Source: Bacteroidales bacterium Phil12
Lineage (GTDB): Bacteria; Bacteroidota; Bacteroidia; Bacteroidales; P3
Assembly: GCA_002633275.1 (NCBI GenBank)
Contig: NWBO01000151.1
Coordinates: forward strand, 62,001 to 126,000
Reading direction: 5' to 3'
DNA length: 64,000 nt
Every line of letters starts with the position of its first letter. Position 1 is the first letter of the stretch. Of this stretch, positions 36,586 to 46,569 are shown piece by piece. Made by a program: the position numbers and the translations under genes. The notes beneath the pieces are model-generated. The model was not told the DNA's origin. It worked only from the letters and a program-made list of their open reading frames with translations, and ran no database searches.

Positions 36586-37566
36586 TTATTTATCTTGTTC
36601 CGCTTTCAATGAGGCAGCTTTTTCCAAATCGGCTTTGGCTTCACTCATTCTACCCAACTTTTCGTAGGTCTTACCTCTGTTATACCACGCTTGATAAAAA
36701 GACGAATCTATTCTTATCGCTTTGGAAAAACAATCCAACGCCGTTGTGTAGTCTTCTTTGTATTTATAATTTATCCAGCCAACGTTATGAATGGCGTCTG
36801 CATTGCTACCGTCAATTTTCAATATCTGTTGATACATATCCAATGCCTGCTGAATAGCATCATGGTCTTGATAAAACATTGCCAAGGCATACATTGCATG
36901 CGTATTCTTCGGATTTATCTTTATAGTACTTTTCAAATAATCCACCGCCAAACCGTCGCCTTTAATTGCATACAAAAGCCCAAGTTCTTCAAACGGTTGT
37001 TCGTAATCACTTTTCAACTCTATTGCTTTCTTGTAATCTTTAACGGCTTGTATTGTGTCGCCGGTTTCTTTCATAGCCCAACCGCGAATGAAAAACGCCT
37101 TAGCATTCAATTTATTCAATTTGATAACCTTTTGTGCATTCTCAACACAGCGTTTATAATCCTGCAAATCCAAACTTAATTCCGCTATTTTCAAATATGC
37201 TTCCTCCGATTTGGAATCCTTAGATATTGCTTGTTGCAGTGCATTAAACGCCAAAGTTGTTTCTCCACGAGAAAAGAACACATCGGCTTCAAAAATATAA
37301 TATTTGACTTGTTTGTCGTTGAAATCTATTGCTTGCTTAATATTATACAAGGCTTCTTTTGTATTACCCATATCGAAAAAGACTTGTCCTCTCTGATAAT
37401 ACAATTCAGCATTTTTAGATTCCTTTTTTATCTTGGCATCTAAAAATTTAATTTTCTCTTCGTTTGTAAGTTTATTGAAATCTTGCTCGGCTTGTTTGCC
37501 ACCGCAACTTATTAATGTTATTATGGCTAACAATATTAAGAATAGTCTGCTAACACGTGTGTTCAT
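36586..37566 (-). CDS. TPR-repeat lipoprotein
   Basis: A 326-residue lipoprotein. The signal peptide ends in lipobox LISC with the lipid cysteine at residue 21. The mature part is built of tetratricopeptide repeats of 34 residues, about seven from residue 40 to 320, for example AELYYQRGQVFFDMGNTKEA and ADAIHNVGWINYKYKEDY. TPRs mediate protein-protein contacts, and envelope TPR lipoproteins are common in Bacteroidota without a single function. Codon use and composition are like the neighbours. tRNA-Pro lies just upstream, so it may use a promoter shared with or downstream of that gene. Confidence 0.85.
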   Translation of the reverse strand: MNTRVSRLFLILLAIITLISCGGKQAEQDFNKLTNEEKIKFLDAKIKKESKNAELYYQRGQVFFDMGNTKEALYNIKQAIDFNDKQVKYYIFEADVFFSRGETTLAFNALQQAISKDSKSEEAYLKIAELSLDLQDYKRCVENAQKVIKLNKLNAKAFFIRGWAMKETGDTIQAVKDYKKAIELKSDYEQPFEELGLLYAIKGDGLAVDYLKSTIKINPKNTHAMYALAMFYQDHDAIQQALDMYQQILKIDGSNADAIHNVGWINYKYKEDYTTALDCFSKAIRIDSSFYQAWYNRGKTYEKLGRMSEAKADLEKAASLKAEQDK

Positions 37567-37615
37567 GATAAATGTTTCCCTATGATTATACCCCTGTAAA
37601 ATCTTTTGGTTGTAG

Positions 37616-37688
<73 letters not shown>

Positions 37689-37804
37689 TAAATCTTTTGC
37701 AAAATTACAACTTTTTTCATTGCCCCACAATTTATGTGGCATAAAAATTCAAAATATTTAATTCTAACATCATTTTTTTCTACTCTCAAACCACTACAAC
37801 CTTA

Positions 37805-38524
37805 TTACAATATAGTATGAAGAATGGTTTGCGACTTGATTTGTTTCAATGTTATATGCGTTTCAAAGAAGTATATAAACGCCCCTAATAAAGCATTCCT
37901 GTCCTGAGAATTGCTTGTAAAATACGAATAAGTATCTTGAACAGCATTTATATAATCGTGAAGCAACAAAGATGTATGTTCATCCAATGTTTGAGTGTCT
38001 TGCAAAGCAACAAACTCGCCTTTATTCAAATCAAAAAAGGTTTTGCTTGTATCATAGTTATCCATAGGACTAAAACCTAACAATCTTGCAAAATGGTACA
38101 AGAAATATATATGAAAGTCTTTTAATTCCTTTGTATCCCCCGTATCGTTGATGGTATTTATGATATACATAAAAAACTCAAACATCTCTTCGCTTGGGTT
38201 TTCTTCTTTAAGCGATAAGCCGATAACCTCAGAAATAAAAAAAACTAATGATGTTCTTACAATATCTGTCGTTGTATTGGTTATATCACAACCAACAGAG
38301 CATTCCTTTATTGTATGTATATTTGATTTCTTACTATTATACAAAACAACTTCCAATGGCTGCAAAGGTTGAAAGTAGGAAGATTTAACACCCGACGATT
38401 TCTTTCTTCCGCCTTTTACAATACATGTCTGCAAACCATTATCCAATGTAAAAAGAGTTGCAATCGTGCTGCTTTCTTTATAATGAAAAGATTTCAAACA
38501 AATAGCGGGTGTCTTTTCTAACAT
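37805..38524 (-). CDS. recO: DNA repair protein RecO
   Basis: A 239-residue recombination mediator that, with RecR, loads RecA onto SSB-coated DNA. It has the N-terminal OB fold (TPAICLKSFHYKESSTIATLF, then VKGGRKKSS) and a helical C-terminal domain (FHIYFLYHFARLLGFSP). The zinc-binding cysteines of many RecO proteins are not present, which is common in this phylum. It lies 42 bp downstream of porZ on the same strand, a neighbourhood conserved in Bacteroidota, so the two are likely co-transcribed. Confidence 0.92.
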   Translation of the reverse strand: MLEKTPAICLKSFHYKESSTIATLFTLDNGLQTCIVKGGRKKSSGVKSSYFQPLQPLEVVLYNSKKSNIHTIKECSVGCDITNTTTDIVRTSLVFFISEVIGLSLKEENPSEEMFEFFMYIINTINDTGDTKELKDFHIYFLYHFARLLGFSPMDNYDTSKTFFDLNKGEFVALQDTQTLDEHTSLLLHDYINAVQDTYSYFTSNSQDRNALLGAFIYFFETHITLKQIKSQTILHTIL

Positions 38525-38566
38525 TGTTATGTTATTGTGTTATATATTTCAAATATTGATTATGCG

Positions 38567-40909
38567 TTATCTTACAATCAAAAACTTTCCTTTTGCTTTG
38601 TTGTTACCTTCGTTTGCAGAGGAAAATACAAAATAAACTCCCGATGCTACTTTGTTACCCTCAAAGTTTCTACCGTCCCACACGGCTTGACCACCCAAAG
38701 ATTTCAAATGAGCAACCATTTGTCCGTTTGCATCTGTTATCCTAACATCAGAATCTTCCACAAAACCTTTTATTGCAATAAGCCCATTGTAATCCGATCG
38801 CACCGGATTAGGAAATACTCTCAACTCCCTATCTTCTGTTTCCGGTGTCAAACTCTCGGCTCTATAAGAAACAATACCTCTATCCGTTCCGATAAATACC
38901 TCTCCCGTCAATGGATTTTGTGCTAACGCAGTTATTTTATTTGATATTAGCGGAGAGTTCTCCAATGTAAAATGATAATATTCCTTATCTCCGTTTGCAC
39001 TCAGTACATACACACCGCTTCTTTCCGTTCCTATCCATTTGCGATTAGCACCGTCTATCATTATGCAACTAATGTTTTCAAAACTCAACAAATACTGCGG
39101 TATGCCGTCTTCATTATATACAATATTATTACATTGCACATTGTAATTTGATGAACCCATATCAAAAGCACCCGTCAAGGAATATATAACCTTAATACCT
39201 TTTTCAGTACCGATCCAAATTTCTCCATCCTTATCTTGTGTCATACAATTGACTGTTGAAGTCGATAAAAGCGAACCATTATTGGCGTCAATCAACTTCA
39301 TCTCTCCTTGATTGTTCAGCAAAAGAATTTTGCCCGATGCTGTATAAATCAATTTGTAGGAATTGAAATAATCCAACGTCATTCCTTTTATCTCATCTCC
39401 GCCTATATAAGGTTGCGTATAAAAATTTCCCCACTCGCCGGTCTTTGTTTTATAAACAAAGCCGTATGGCACCAAAGAAACGGCAGCAAACATATTTCCA
39501 GATCTATCATACTTAACCGATGCCACACGATAAGTCCAACCGCCACCCGGTAAATCGTAAGGTCGCAAAAGGTTATCCGTATTGGTGGAGTCATATATCG
39601 TTGTAATGGTGTTATTATTTATATCAATAACTCCATTATTCCATGAAGCCGCAACCAAATGATTTTTATCCTTTGGATCTATTGAAATATCCACAACGTC
39701 TATCAGACTTTCCGAAGTCGCTCCATATTCTAACACCGTCCAATAAAAACCATTGTACGTATAAATATCGGCAGGCATATACTTATTGGAATTATCCGCA
39801 TTCTTGCCGCCCGGAGCAACATACAAGTATCCGTCATCTGAATAAGTCAAAGCAAATACGCTATTACTCATCGGACCTGTTGGATAAATGATTTTCGCAT
39901 TCGCAGTAGAACCATTAATATAATCGGGTATATGAATCAATCCCGTACTAACATGCGCAAACCAAATATCAGTACCATCTATACAAAAATCGTTGAAATT
40001 TATTTCTCTTATTCCCGGTATAGGATTCCATTCATTGCTATAAGCAACCAATTGTTTGAAATCCATATCATAGACAGTCATATACATATAGTATATAACA
40101 CCTATCTTGTCGCCATATCTTTTAATCTTATTCATAAACACATCACTCCAAATTGTATCGGACTTTTCGCCGTCATATTGCAACAAATCGGAGTGCGTTG
40201 AGTTATCTCTAAGAATGTTTAACAATATAGTATTGTTTTCAAAGGGGATTATATCTTTTACTTCTTTATTCTTTTCACTTAGATTTTTGTTTTTCCAAGT
40301 TTGTGATGCAGCCAAAGTTTTGCTATCCTTATCGGCATACAACAGACCATTGACAGTACCTGCATAAATACTCGTATCATCTATATATATACAATTGACA
40401 TTTATCGCCGAGGAGTTCTTACCTAAATACCATGTATCGTAAATCTCGTGTCTTTGCAAATCCAAAACCACAACACCGAAACCGCAAGACAAATACGCCT
40501 TATCATTGGAAAAATAAATGCTATTGATAGCCTTACTACCCTCTATGGCTCTATTCTTTATATCGGGAATATTATAAACATTGCTACCCTGAACAATATC
40601 TATATTGGAGTTTTCGTAGGTAATAACAGTACTTTTTGTTATGGTGTCGTAAGCCATAACATCAATGCCGGCATCGGACAAACCATTGACTTTATTGAGT
40701 GTTCTGATTTCTTGCGTTTGAGGATTGTAATAAAACAAGGCTGATTGCGCCGCAACCAAAACTTCATTACCGACCTTGGTAACCTGATGTGTTTGAGAAT
40801 ACGAAAGATGTGCCCTCCACTGACCTATACCAATGTTGTTTGTTTGAGTAAAAGAAGTCAAACAAACAACAATGAATAAATATAATATTATAACTCTTTT
40901 TATTTTCAT
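38567..40909 (-). CDS. porZ: Type IX secretion system component PorZ
   Basis: A 780-residue exported beta-propeller protein. After the signal peptide (ending LTSFTQ) comes NNIGIGQWRAHLSYSQTHQV, the PorZ signature. Two propeller domains follow, with two-component-regulator-propeller repeats such as GEIWIGTEKGIKVIY and GEVFIGTDRGIVSYR. The C-terminus is a T9SS sorting-type domain (ELRVFPNPVRSDY to KGKFLIVR). In Porphyromonas PorZ is part of the surface attachment complex that anchors T9SS cargo to A-LPS. The start at 40909 is chosen to begin at the signal peptide; an upstream in-frame start adds 13 residues. It supports a functional T9SS for the giant protein at 13104. Confidence 0.9.
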   Translation of the reverse strand: MKIKRVIILYLFIVVCLTSFTQTNNIGIGQWRAHLSYSQTHQVTKVGNEVLVAAQSALFYYNPQTQEIRTLNKVNGLSDAGIDVMAYDTITKSTVITYENSNIDIVQGSNVYNIPDIKNRAIEGSKAINSIYFSNDKAYLSCGFGVVVLDLQRHEIYDTWYLGKNSSAINVNCIYIDDTSIYAGTVNGLLYADKDSKTLAASQTWKNKNLSEKNKEVKDIIPFENNTILLNILRDNSTHSDLLQYDGEKSDTIWSDVFMNKIKRYGDKIGVIYYMYMTVYDMDFKQLVAYSNEWNPIPGIREINFNDFCIDGTDIWFAHVSTGLIHIPDYINGSTANAKIIYPTGPMSNSVFALTYSDDGYLYVAPGGKNADNSNKYMPADIYTYNGFYWTVLEYGATSESLIDVVDISIDPKDKNHLVAASWNNGVIDINNNTITTIYDSTNTDNLLRPYDLPGGGWTYRVASVKYDRSGNMFAAVSLVPYGFVYKTKTGEWGNFYTQPYIGGDEIKGMTLDYFNSYKLIYTASGKILLLNNQGEMKLIDANNGSLLSTSTVNCMTQDKDGEIWIGTEKGIKVIYSLTGAFDMGSSNYNVQCNNIVYNEDGIPQYLLSFENISCIMIDGANRKWIGTERSGVYVLSANGDKEYYHFTLENSPLISNKITALAQNPLTGEVFIGTDRGIVSYRAESLTPETEDRELRVFPNPVRSDYNGLIAIKGFVEDSDVRITDANGQMVAHLKSLGGQAVWDGRNFEGNKVASGVYFVFSSANEGNNKAKGKFLIVR

Positions 40910-40958
40910 AGTCTTATAAACGCAAAAGACTTTCGAGTTATTTTGCAAATCACCAAAA

Positions 40959-42041
40959 TTATTCCAAAGATTCTTTTAATCTCTCTGCATTTTCCGCTAA
41001 TTGCAACGCGTCCAGCACATCTTGAATATCGCCGTCCATAAATGCCGGCAAATTATACATAGTCCAGTTGATACGGTGGTCGGTTATCCTACTTTGAGGG
41101 TAATTATATGTACGGATTTTTGCACTTCTGTCGCCCGTAGATACCATAGTCTTACGCTTAGACGCAATACCCTCCAAATATTTCGCATATTCTTTTTCAA
41201 ACAATCTTGTTCTCAAAACCGTCAAAGCCTTCTCCAAATTCTTAACCTGAGACTTTTGATCCTGACAAGAAACAACGATACCCGTAGGAATATGTGTCAA
41301 ACGAATAGCCGAATATGTGGTATTGACCGACTGACCTCCCGGACCGCTTGCACAGAATATATCTTTACGAATATCACTCATCTTCAAATCCACATCAAAC
41401 TCTTCGGCTTCGGGCAGAACAACAACGCTGGCTGCCGAAGTATGCACCCTACCTTGTGTTTCAGTCTGAGGAACACGCTGAACTCTATGAACACCGCTCT
41501 CGTATTTCATCTGACCATAAACTCCGTCCTTGCCACTAACGTTTATAACTATTTCCTTGTAACCGCCGGATGTTCCGGGTGTGTAATCCACGATTTCCGT
41601 TTTCCAACCTCTTTTCTCAAAATATTTGATATACATACGATATAAATCGCCTGCGAAAATACTTGCTTCATCTCCACCGGTACCGGCACGAATTTCGAAT
41701 ATTGCATTTTTACCGTCCTGCGGGTCGGCAGGAATTAACAAAAGACGAATATCTTCTTCCATTTTCTCTTGCTTTTGCTGAAATTCCGTTAATTCCAACT
41801 TCGCCATATCACGAAATTCTTCGTCTTTTTCGTTTTCTATAACATCTTTGGCGTTTTCTATATTTGCAAGAATATCTTTATATTCCTTATAAGCAGCGAT
41901 AACAGGCTCCAAATCTTTATACTCCTTATTCAACTTGACATAGTTTTTCATATCGTTGATAATATCAGGGTCATTGATTTTTTCCTGCAATTGCAAATAC
42001 TTTGTATTTATCGCTTCAAGTTTTTCAAGCATATCCGTCAT
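40959..42041 (-). CDS. prfA: Peptide chain release factor 1
   Basis: A 360-residue class I release factor terminating translation at UAA and UAG. The stop-codon recognition tripeptide is the PxT type (PQT at 191-193 in [16 protein letters not shown]), which separates RF1 from RF2. The GGQ motif for peptidyl-tRNA hydrolysis is at 235-237. Length and domain order are normal. It lies 49 bp upstream of porZ. A -7 box is found at 42116-42123, and array H lies upstream of that. Confidence 0.97.
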   Translation of the reverse strand: MTDMLEKLEAINTKYLQLQEKINDPDIINDMKNYVKLNKEYKDLEPVIAAYKEYKDILANIENAKDVIENEKDEEFRDMAKLELTEFQQKQEKMEEDIRLLLIPADPQDGKNAIFEIRAGTGGDEASIFAGDLYRMYIKYFEKRGWKTEIVDYTPGTSGGYKEIVINVSGKDGVYGQMKYESGVHRVQRVPQTETQGRVHTSAASVVVLPEAEEFDVDLKMSDIRKDIFCASGPGGQSVNTTYSAIRLTHIPTGIVVSCQDQKSQVKNLEKALTVLRTRLFEKEYAKYLEGIASKRKTMVSTGDRSAKIRTYNYPQSRITDHRINWTMYNLPAFMDGDIQDVLDALQLAENAERLKESLE

Positions 42042-42115
42042 AACCTATCTTCTCTTTTATTTTTTGTGTGCGATGCTTTCGCCACATCGCTTTTATTAAA
42101 CCAAAAATCAATTTG

Positions 42116-42123
42116 CAAATTTA
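42116..42123 (-). promoter_or_regulatory. Candidate -7 box for prfA
   Basis: TAAATTTG on the minus strand, 75 bp before the prfA ATG. No correctly spaced -33 TTG was seen. Confidence 0.4.
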
Positions 42124-42217
42124 CGAATATTAATACAAATAACGAAAAAATATTTTGTGAAAAGAAAATTTACTACCCTCTAAACAAAAATTCAATACCA
42201 CCAACGATGTTTTTATT

Positions 42218-42322
42218 ATCACTTATCGCCAAAATAATCACTCACATTAATAAAATAGTGTCTCACATTATTTTTCTAATGTGAGTGATTAAAAAATTAA
42301 TATTAATGATAAAAAAACGATT
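42218..42322 (+). repeat. 21-bp phased intergenic array H (5 units)
   Basis: Five exact 21-bp units starting ATCACTTATCGCC, CACTCACATTAAT, GTCTCACATTATT, GTGAGTGATTAAA and ATTAATGATAAAA. AATCACTCACATTA (from 42236) and TAATGTGAGTGATT (to 42290) form a perfect 14-bp inverted repeat inside it. It lies between prfA and the FISUMP gene. Confidence 0.85.
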
Positions 42323-42375
42323 GCTATAATTATTTTTTGCTTTGCTTAAAAGCAAAAAACGATTGAAAAGTAAAA

Positions 42376-43128
42376 TTATTTATCAGTTTGATTTCTCATA
42401 CAGCGAACACTACGACCAAAAGCACGAAAGCCATAAATGGTTACGTTTGTTGTAATTTCCGCCTTATTAAAATCTATCGAAGAAGACATGCCCGAAGCCT
42501 TGACATCGCCTGCCCAATAATAACCACGCATACCTTGATATTGAAAATTTCCTGTAAAGGCATTTCTAAGTCCTGCACACGGCAGACGCAATTGGTCATT
42601 ACCTATCGAAATATAATAAGAACCCGCTCCCGTCGATTTTATCTCGTAACCCAAATCCAATAACGAACGCCATTCTTTTTCCGTTGGTAATCTATATCCA
42701 CACGGACAAGGGTTATTCGTCTTGCCGTTATCCGACCATAAATCGTCTTTCGGGTATGCCACCCAATCGTTTGCACGAGCCGAATCGACTATAAAGTCTT
42801 TGCTTTTGATTGTATAATTCGGTGCTATCGTATTAGTGGTGTCCGACAAGCGTTTTTCGTGTCCGTCCGTCGCTCTTCCCCATTGGTACAAGTCGCCCCA
42901 ACTGTCGGAAGAGGTTATATCGTTGCTCAACGCACCAAGATTTCTATCCAAAAATATCAAAACGCCTTCCGACGTCTGTATCGGTGCAAGTTCATAATAA
43001 ACAAAATTTCCGTTTTCGGTTATAATAGGCTTGGCAAAACCCTCGTCATATTGACCAAAAGAGTTGATGCAAAAAAATAAACCGACAATGAACAAAGCAT
43101 ACTTGATATTACGGAATTTGGATTTCAT
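42376..43128 (-). CDS. FISUMP-domain exported protein
   Basis: A 250-residue protein with a signal peptide (ending FFCINSFGQ) and a Fibrobacter succinogenes major paralogous (FISUMP) domain. The signature is FLDRNLGA followed by WGDLYQWGRATDGHE and, later, CPCGYRLPTEKEWRSL and SVRCMRN. The domain is a C-type-lectin-like fold found in many exported Bacteroidota proteins; its ligand is usually unknown. It lies 3 bp after the outer-membrane-like gene, so the two are translationally close and probably one operon. Confidence 0.85.
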   Translation of the reverse strand: MKSKFRNIKYALFIVGLFFCINSFGQYDEGFAKPIITENGNFVYYELAPIQTSEGVLIFLDRNLGALSNDITSSDSWGDLYQWGRATDGHEKRLSDTTNTIAPNYTIKSKDFIVDSARANDWVAYPKDDLWSDNGKTNNPCPCGYRLPTEKEWRSLLDLGYEIKSTGAGSYYISIGNDQLRLPCAGLRNAFTGNFQYQGMRGYYWAGDVKASGMSSSIDFNKAEITTNVTIYGFRAFGRSVRCMRNQTDK

Positions 43129-43131
43129 ATT

Positions 43132-44358
43132 TTAATTAAGATTTTTGAATTTATATAATTTGAATTTAGGTTTGGCTGTCAAAACAACGCCAAGACCAAA
43201 AGACAATGTATTGGATTCTTTTTCTATGGAGTTTTCCGTATCCAATTTATAGAAAAACTCGCCGACCAAAGTCATATAATAATTTGAAAGGAACTTATTG
43301 CTGTTTCCATTCATATTAAGACAATAATCAATAGAGGCATAAAGCATCTGATTATGCGGATAGACAACATTTGACTGCCTTTGGGCAAGATTTGAAAAGA
43401 AATTAGTGCCATAAAAAGTCATCATCTTTTTGCTATCATAATAGCCCAAAGTCGTTTGCCAATTATTACCATTAAGTTTAATTGTAGGAAAATAAGCGTA
43501 TCCCGATTTGAAAGCCCATGTTGAGTTTTTCATATCTTTGGCAAAGAGATAATCAATGGCAAAAGTCAAATCAAGATTTTTATTAAAGATATCGTTTATT
43601 TTTACCTCGCCACCAATTCGACCATTTGACCAATGGTCTAAATCCAATGTGGAAATAGTGTCCAATTCTCCGCCATTGTGATGCCAAATAAAAGCATAAT
43701 TCAAAAGACCGACAATTTTGTGTTCTTGGCTTGTGTTGGCATAACCACTGATACCCAATTCAAAAGATTCTCTATCTATATCGTTATAAAAATTAAAATT
43801 CTGCCAATTCACCCAAGCATCATTAGTCCAATATTTACCATTATAAAGCAATTGCAACCCCTCTTCGCCATCGGAAGTATAGGCAAGTTCTCTATTATAT
43901 AAAGGTATAGGCAAATAATGATAATGCTGCGTTTCGATATTGCCCGCAACAAATTTCAGACGATTATTAACCTGCCAAACAATTCTCAAATAAGGTTTCC
44001 AATGAAACTGACTCTGAGCATTTGTATCGCTATAATAAGGCACGCTTACAAAATTGTAATTGCCATATTTATCAGCACCCCAATATCTAAGCAAATTAAT
44101 TCCTGCCGAAATGAAAAGAAAAGAATTTAGTTTATACTCCACTTGCGGAATAGTACGAAAACCGCCAAGAGTATAGCCATAGGCTATTTTTCGAGTATAT
44201 TCATTGTTTTTGAAGAACATTTGCGTTGGAATGGCAAGTGATATTGTCGATGTTTGATTACTATCCGCATCATTGTCATAAGGTATAGCATTTTTGTTTT
44301 GTGCAATAATAGGCACGCAAACACATATCAGCAATATTACAATAAATGTTCTTTTCAC
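43132..44358 (-). CDS. Putative outer-membrane beta-barrel protein
   Basis: A 408-residue protein that I cannot place in a named family. It has a signal peptide (MKRTFIVILLICVCVPIIAQ). Many strands alternate aromatic and polar residues, for example FHWKPYLRIVWQVNNRLKFV and WQTTLGYYDSKKMMTFYGTN, with Asn/Asp-rich turns. The last strand (SNTLSFGLGVVLTAKPKFKL) is near the C-terminus. This pattern suggests a barrel of roughly 16-20 strands. It is the first gene of a likely two-gene operon with the FISUMP protein. A porin or surface function is inferred only. Confidence 0.7.
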   Translation of the reverse strand: MKRTFIVILLICVCVPIIAQNKNAIPYDNDADSNQTSTISLAIPTQMFFKNNEYTRKIAYGYTLGGFRTIPQVEYKLNSFLFISAGINLLRYWGADKYGNYNFVSVPYYSDTNAQSQFHWKPYLRIVWQVNNRLKFVAGNIETQHYHYLPIPLYNRELAYTSDGEEGLQLLYNGKYWTNDAWVNWQNFNFYNDIDRESFELGISGYANTSQEHKIVGLLNYAFIWHHNGGELDTISTLDLDHWSNGRIGGEVKINDIFNKNLDLTFAIDYLFAKDMKNSTWAFKSGYAYFPTIKLNGNNWQTTLGYYDSKKMMTFYGTNFFSNLAQRQSNVVYPHNQMLYASIDYCLNMNGNSNKFLSNYYMTLVGEFFYKLDTENSIEKESNTLSFGLGVVLTAKPKFKLYKFKNLN

Positions 44359-44372
44359 TATTTCTCAAATTA

Positions 44373-44406
44373 AAAAAGAAGCCCGATACGAGTCAGGCTT
44401 CTTTTT
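44373..44406 (-). terminator. Intrinsic terminator of mutA
   Basis: Perfect 11-bp inverted repeat AAAAAGAAGCC / GGCTTCTTTTT with a 12-nt loop, 15 bp beyond the mutA stop on the minus strand and ending in a T run. Confidence 0.8.
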
Positions 44407-44421
44407 ATTATCCAACAAATT

Positions 44422-46275
44422 CTAACCTAATAAGGCGTTGTTGTATTTTGTTAAACTTTCCAAAGCATTAGTTCTTACGTTGATGTAGTCAGTAACACCA
44501 AGAGCATTAAATTCTTCTTTCAACACATCTTCCGGATTTCCTGCAACGATGATATGTTTTACTTTACCTTTCAATACAGGAAGAGCAGCCTTTACAAATT
44601 CAGGATACTCGTCATCAGAAGAACAAAGAACGATTATATCAGGATTTTCTTTCAAAGCATCTTCGCAACCTTTAAGTATATCATCTGTTGGCTTGGATAC
44701 TATATCGTAACCAGCAACTCCAAAGAAGTTTGTTGAAAATCCTTGACGTGCGTTTCTCATAGCCAAATTACCATAAAGCAAGTTAAATACCTTTGGTTTC
44801 TTTTCACTATTGATTACGCTAACTCTTAAAGCCTCAAATGGTTCAGCTGCACGCTTGCATTTCAATGGTTCAAACTCTTTTTCACCTTCACAACCGCAGC
44901 AACAGCAACCTTTTTTCTCCATATGAACTTCTTTTTCTGTGATGTTAGGATATTGATTTGTTCCAACGATAACAGTTTTTCTCTTTGCAACGTCTTTTGC
45001 TCTCAAAGCCTCTATTTCTTTAACAGATTTTTGAACATATCCAAGGCGAATAGCTTTCTCATATCCTCCTTGCTTTTCAACTTCCTTGAAATACTCCCAG
45101 GATTTCTCTGCGATGTTGTTTGTCAAAGTTTCGATGTAGTATGAACCTGCGGCAGGATCTACAATCTTGTCCAAATAACTTTCTTCTTTCAAAAGTATTT
45201 GCTGATTAGCTGCTATACGGCGAGAGAAATCGTCGCTTTGCTTGAATGCAACGTCAAAAGGCATAACTGCGATAGAATCCGCACCTGCAACAGCAACAGA
45301 CATAGTCTCAGTTGTCGTTCTAAGCATATTTACATACGCATCGAAAACTGTTTTGTTGTATTTAGAATCTTCACAATGGATAAATATCTTTGCTGCATTG
45401 TCGTCCTTGGTGTATTGCTCTGCAATCTTAGTCCATAACAAACGTGCTGCACGTACCTTGGCAATTTCCATAAAATATGTACTGCCTGTTGCAAAAGACA
45501 ACATCATTCTTTCGATACAATCTTCTGCCTTGATACCACGCTCAGTCATATAATATAGGTACTCATTTGCCATTGCCAATGAGAAGCCCAATTCTTGCGA
45601 AATATTACTTCCTGCGTTTGAGAATACATTTCCATTAACTGTAATGGTCTTGAACAAAGGTAAATTCTCCATTGCATATTTCATTATGCTTGCAGCCTCG
45701 TCCATATTCTGTTGATTGTCTCCCCAAAATCTGCCGTGCTTTAATGCAAAACAATATGAATCGTAATTAACGCTACCTTTAATTTCTTTTGCATTAACGC
45801 CGTTGTCCTTACAATATTCAACAAACAACTGCAATAAGTTCAAAAAGTTTTTAGATTTCAAAAAGTTTATTCTTATGTATTGAGGATAAATACCTTTCAA
45901 AAGAACGGCCAAATCTTCCTTAGTCTGAACATTCTTTGCATTGAAACCGATAGAATTAACTCCACGATCCAAACATTCCAATGCCATAGTATTTTGAGCC
46001 TTCAAGTCTTCCGTATCCATATCCATACGAATTTCCCAATCATTACCTTTTGACTGGTGTCCTCTTACGAAAGGCTTTTCGTTAGGATTGGTGTCCAAGT
46101 ACTGCAAATCCTTCAAATCGCTTGCACGATAATAAGGTTTAACATCAAATCCCTCTATGGTTTTCCATATAAGTTTTTTGTTATAATCCGCACCTTTAAG
46201 GTCTTTCTCTATCGCTGCTTCCCATTGCTCGGTAGTAACCTCCGGAAACTGCTCAAATAATTTATCGTATGCCAT
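44422..46275 (-). CDS. mutA: Methylmalonyl-CoA mutase small subunit
   Basis: A 617-residue beta (small) subunit of the B12-dependent mutase that interconverts succinyl-CoA and methylmalonyl-CoA, used for propionate production. The start at 46275 (MAYDKLFEQFPEV) matches the family; the in-frame ATG at 46338 adds 21 unrelated residues. The TIM-barrel region includes VKPYYRASDL and DPAAGSYYIETLTNNIAEKSW near residue 385. The C-terminal flavodoxin-like B12 domain lacks the DxHxxG cobalamin motif, as expected for the small subunit. Unusual is a cysteine-rich linker GCCCCGC at residues 456-462, between the two domains. The catalytic-subunit gene mutB is not beside it. Confidence 0.93.
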   Translation of the reverse strand: MAYDKLFEQFPEVTTEQWEAAIEKDLKGADYNKKLIWKTIEGFDVKPYYRASDLKDLQYLDTNPNEKPFVRGHQSKGNDWEIRMDMDTEDLKAQNTMALECLDRGVNSIGFNAKNVQTKEDLAVLLKGIYPQYIRINFLKSKNFLNLLQLFVEYCKDNGVNAKEIKGSVNYDSYCFALKHGRFWGDNQQNMDEAASIMKYAMENLPLFKTITVNGNVFSNAGSNISQELGFSLAMANEYLYYMTERGIKAEDCIERMMLSFATGSTYFMEIAKVRAARLLWTKIAEQYTKDDNAAKIFIHCEDSKYNKTVFDAYVNMLRTTTETMSVAVAGADSIAVMPFDVAFKQSDDFSRRIAANQQILLKEESYLDKIVDPAAGSYYIETLTNNIAEKSWEYFKEVEKQGGYEKAIRLGYVQKSVKEIEALRAKDVAKRKTVIVGTNQYPNITEKEVHMEKKGCCCCGCEGEKEFEPLKCKRAAEPFEALRVSVINSEKKPKVFNLLYGNLAMRNARQGFSTNFFGVAGYDIVSKPTDDILKGCEDALKENPDIIVLCSSDDEYPEFVKAALPVLKGKVKHIIVAGNPEDVLKEEFNALGVTDYINVRTNALESLTKYNNALLG

Positions 46276-46313
46276 ATCTATATAAGTGTTTTTTTTATTT
46301 TCTTTCTGAACTG

Positions 46314-46321
46314 CAAAGATA
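46314..46321 (-). promoter_or_regulatory. Candidate -7 box for mutA
   Basis: TATCTTTG followed by CAG on the minus strand, 38 bp before the ATG. The rest of 46322-46569 shows no gene or array. Confidence 0.45.
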
Positions 46322-46569
46322 TAATTTTTTTTTGACAATCCTACAATAATCTTGTTTTTTTATGTTTCAAAAATCAAGATTAGCCGTTCAAAAACATTTT
46401 CCGCTGCAATTATTTTCTTAAAAACACTTGTAAATCAACTATATTATAAGAACAAAATTTCTTTATCACATTGTTTTCATATTTTTCTTTATTTTACTTC
46501 AACCGATAATGTTTCCATGTTTTCAAAAACACTTTTCTTTTACGTTTTCAATGCAAATATTTTGCTTAT

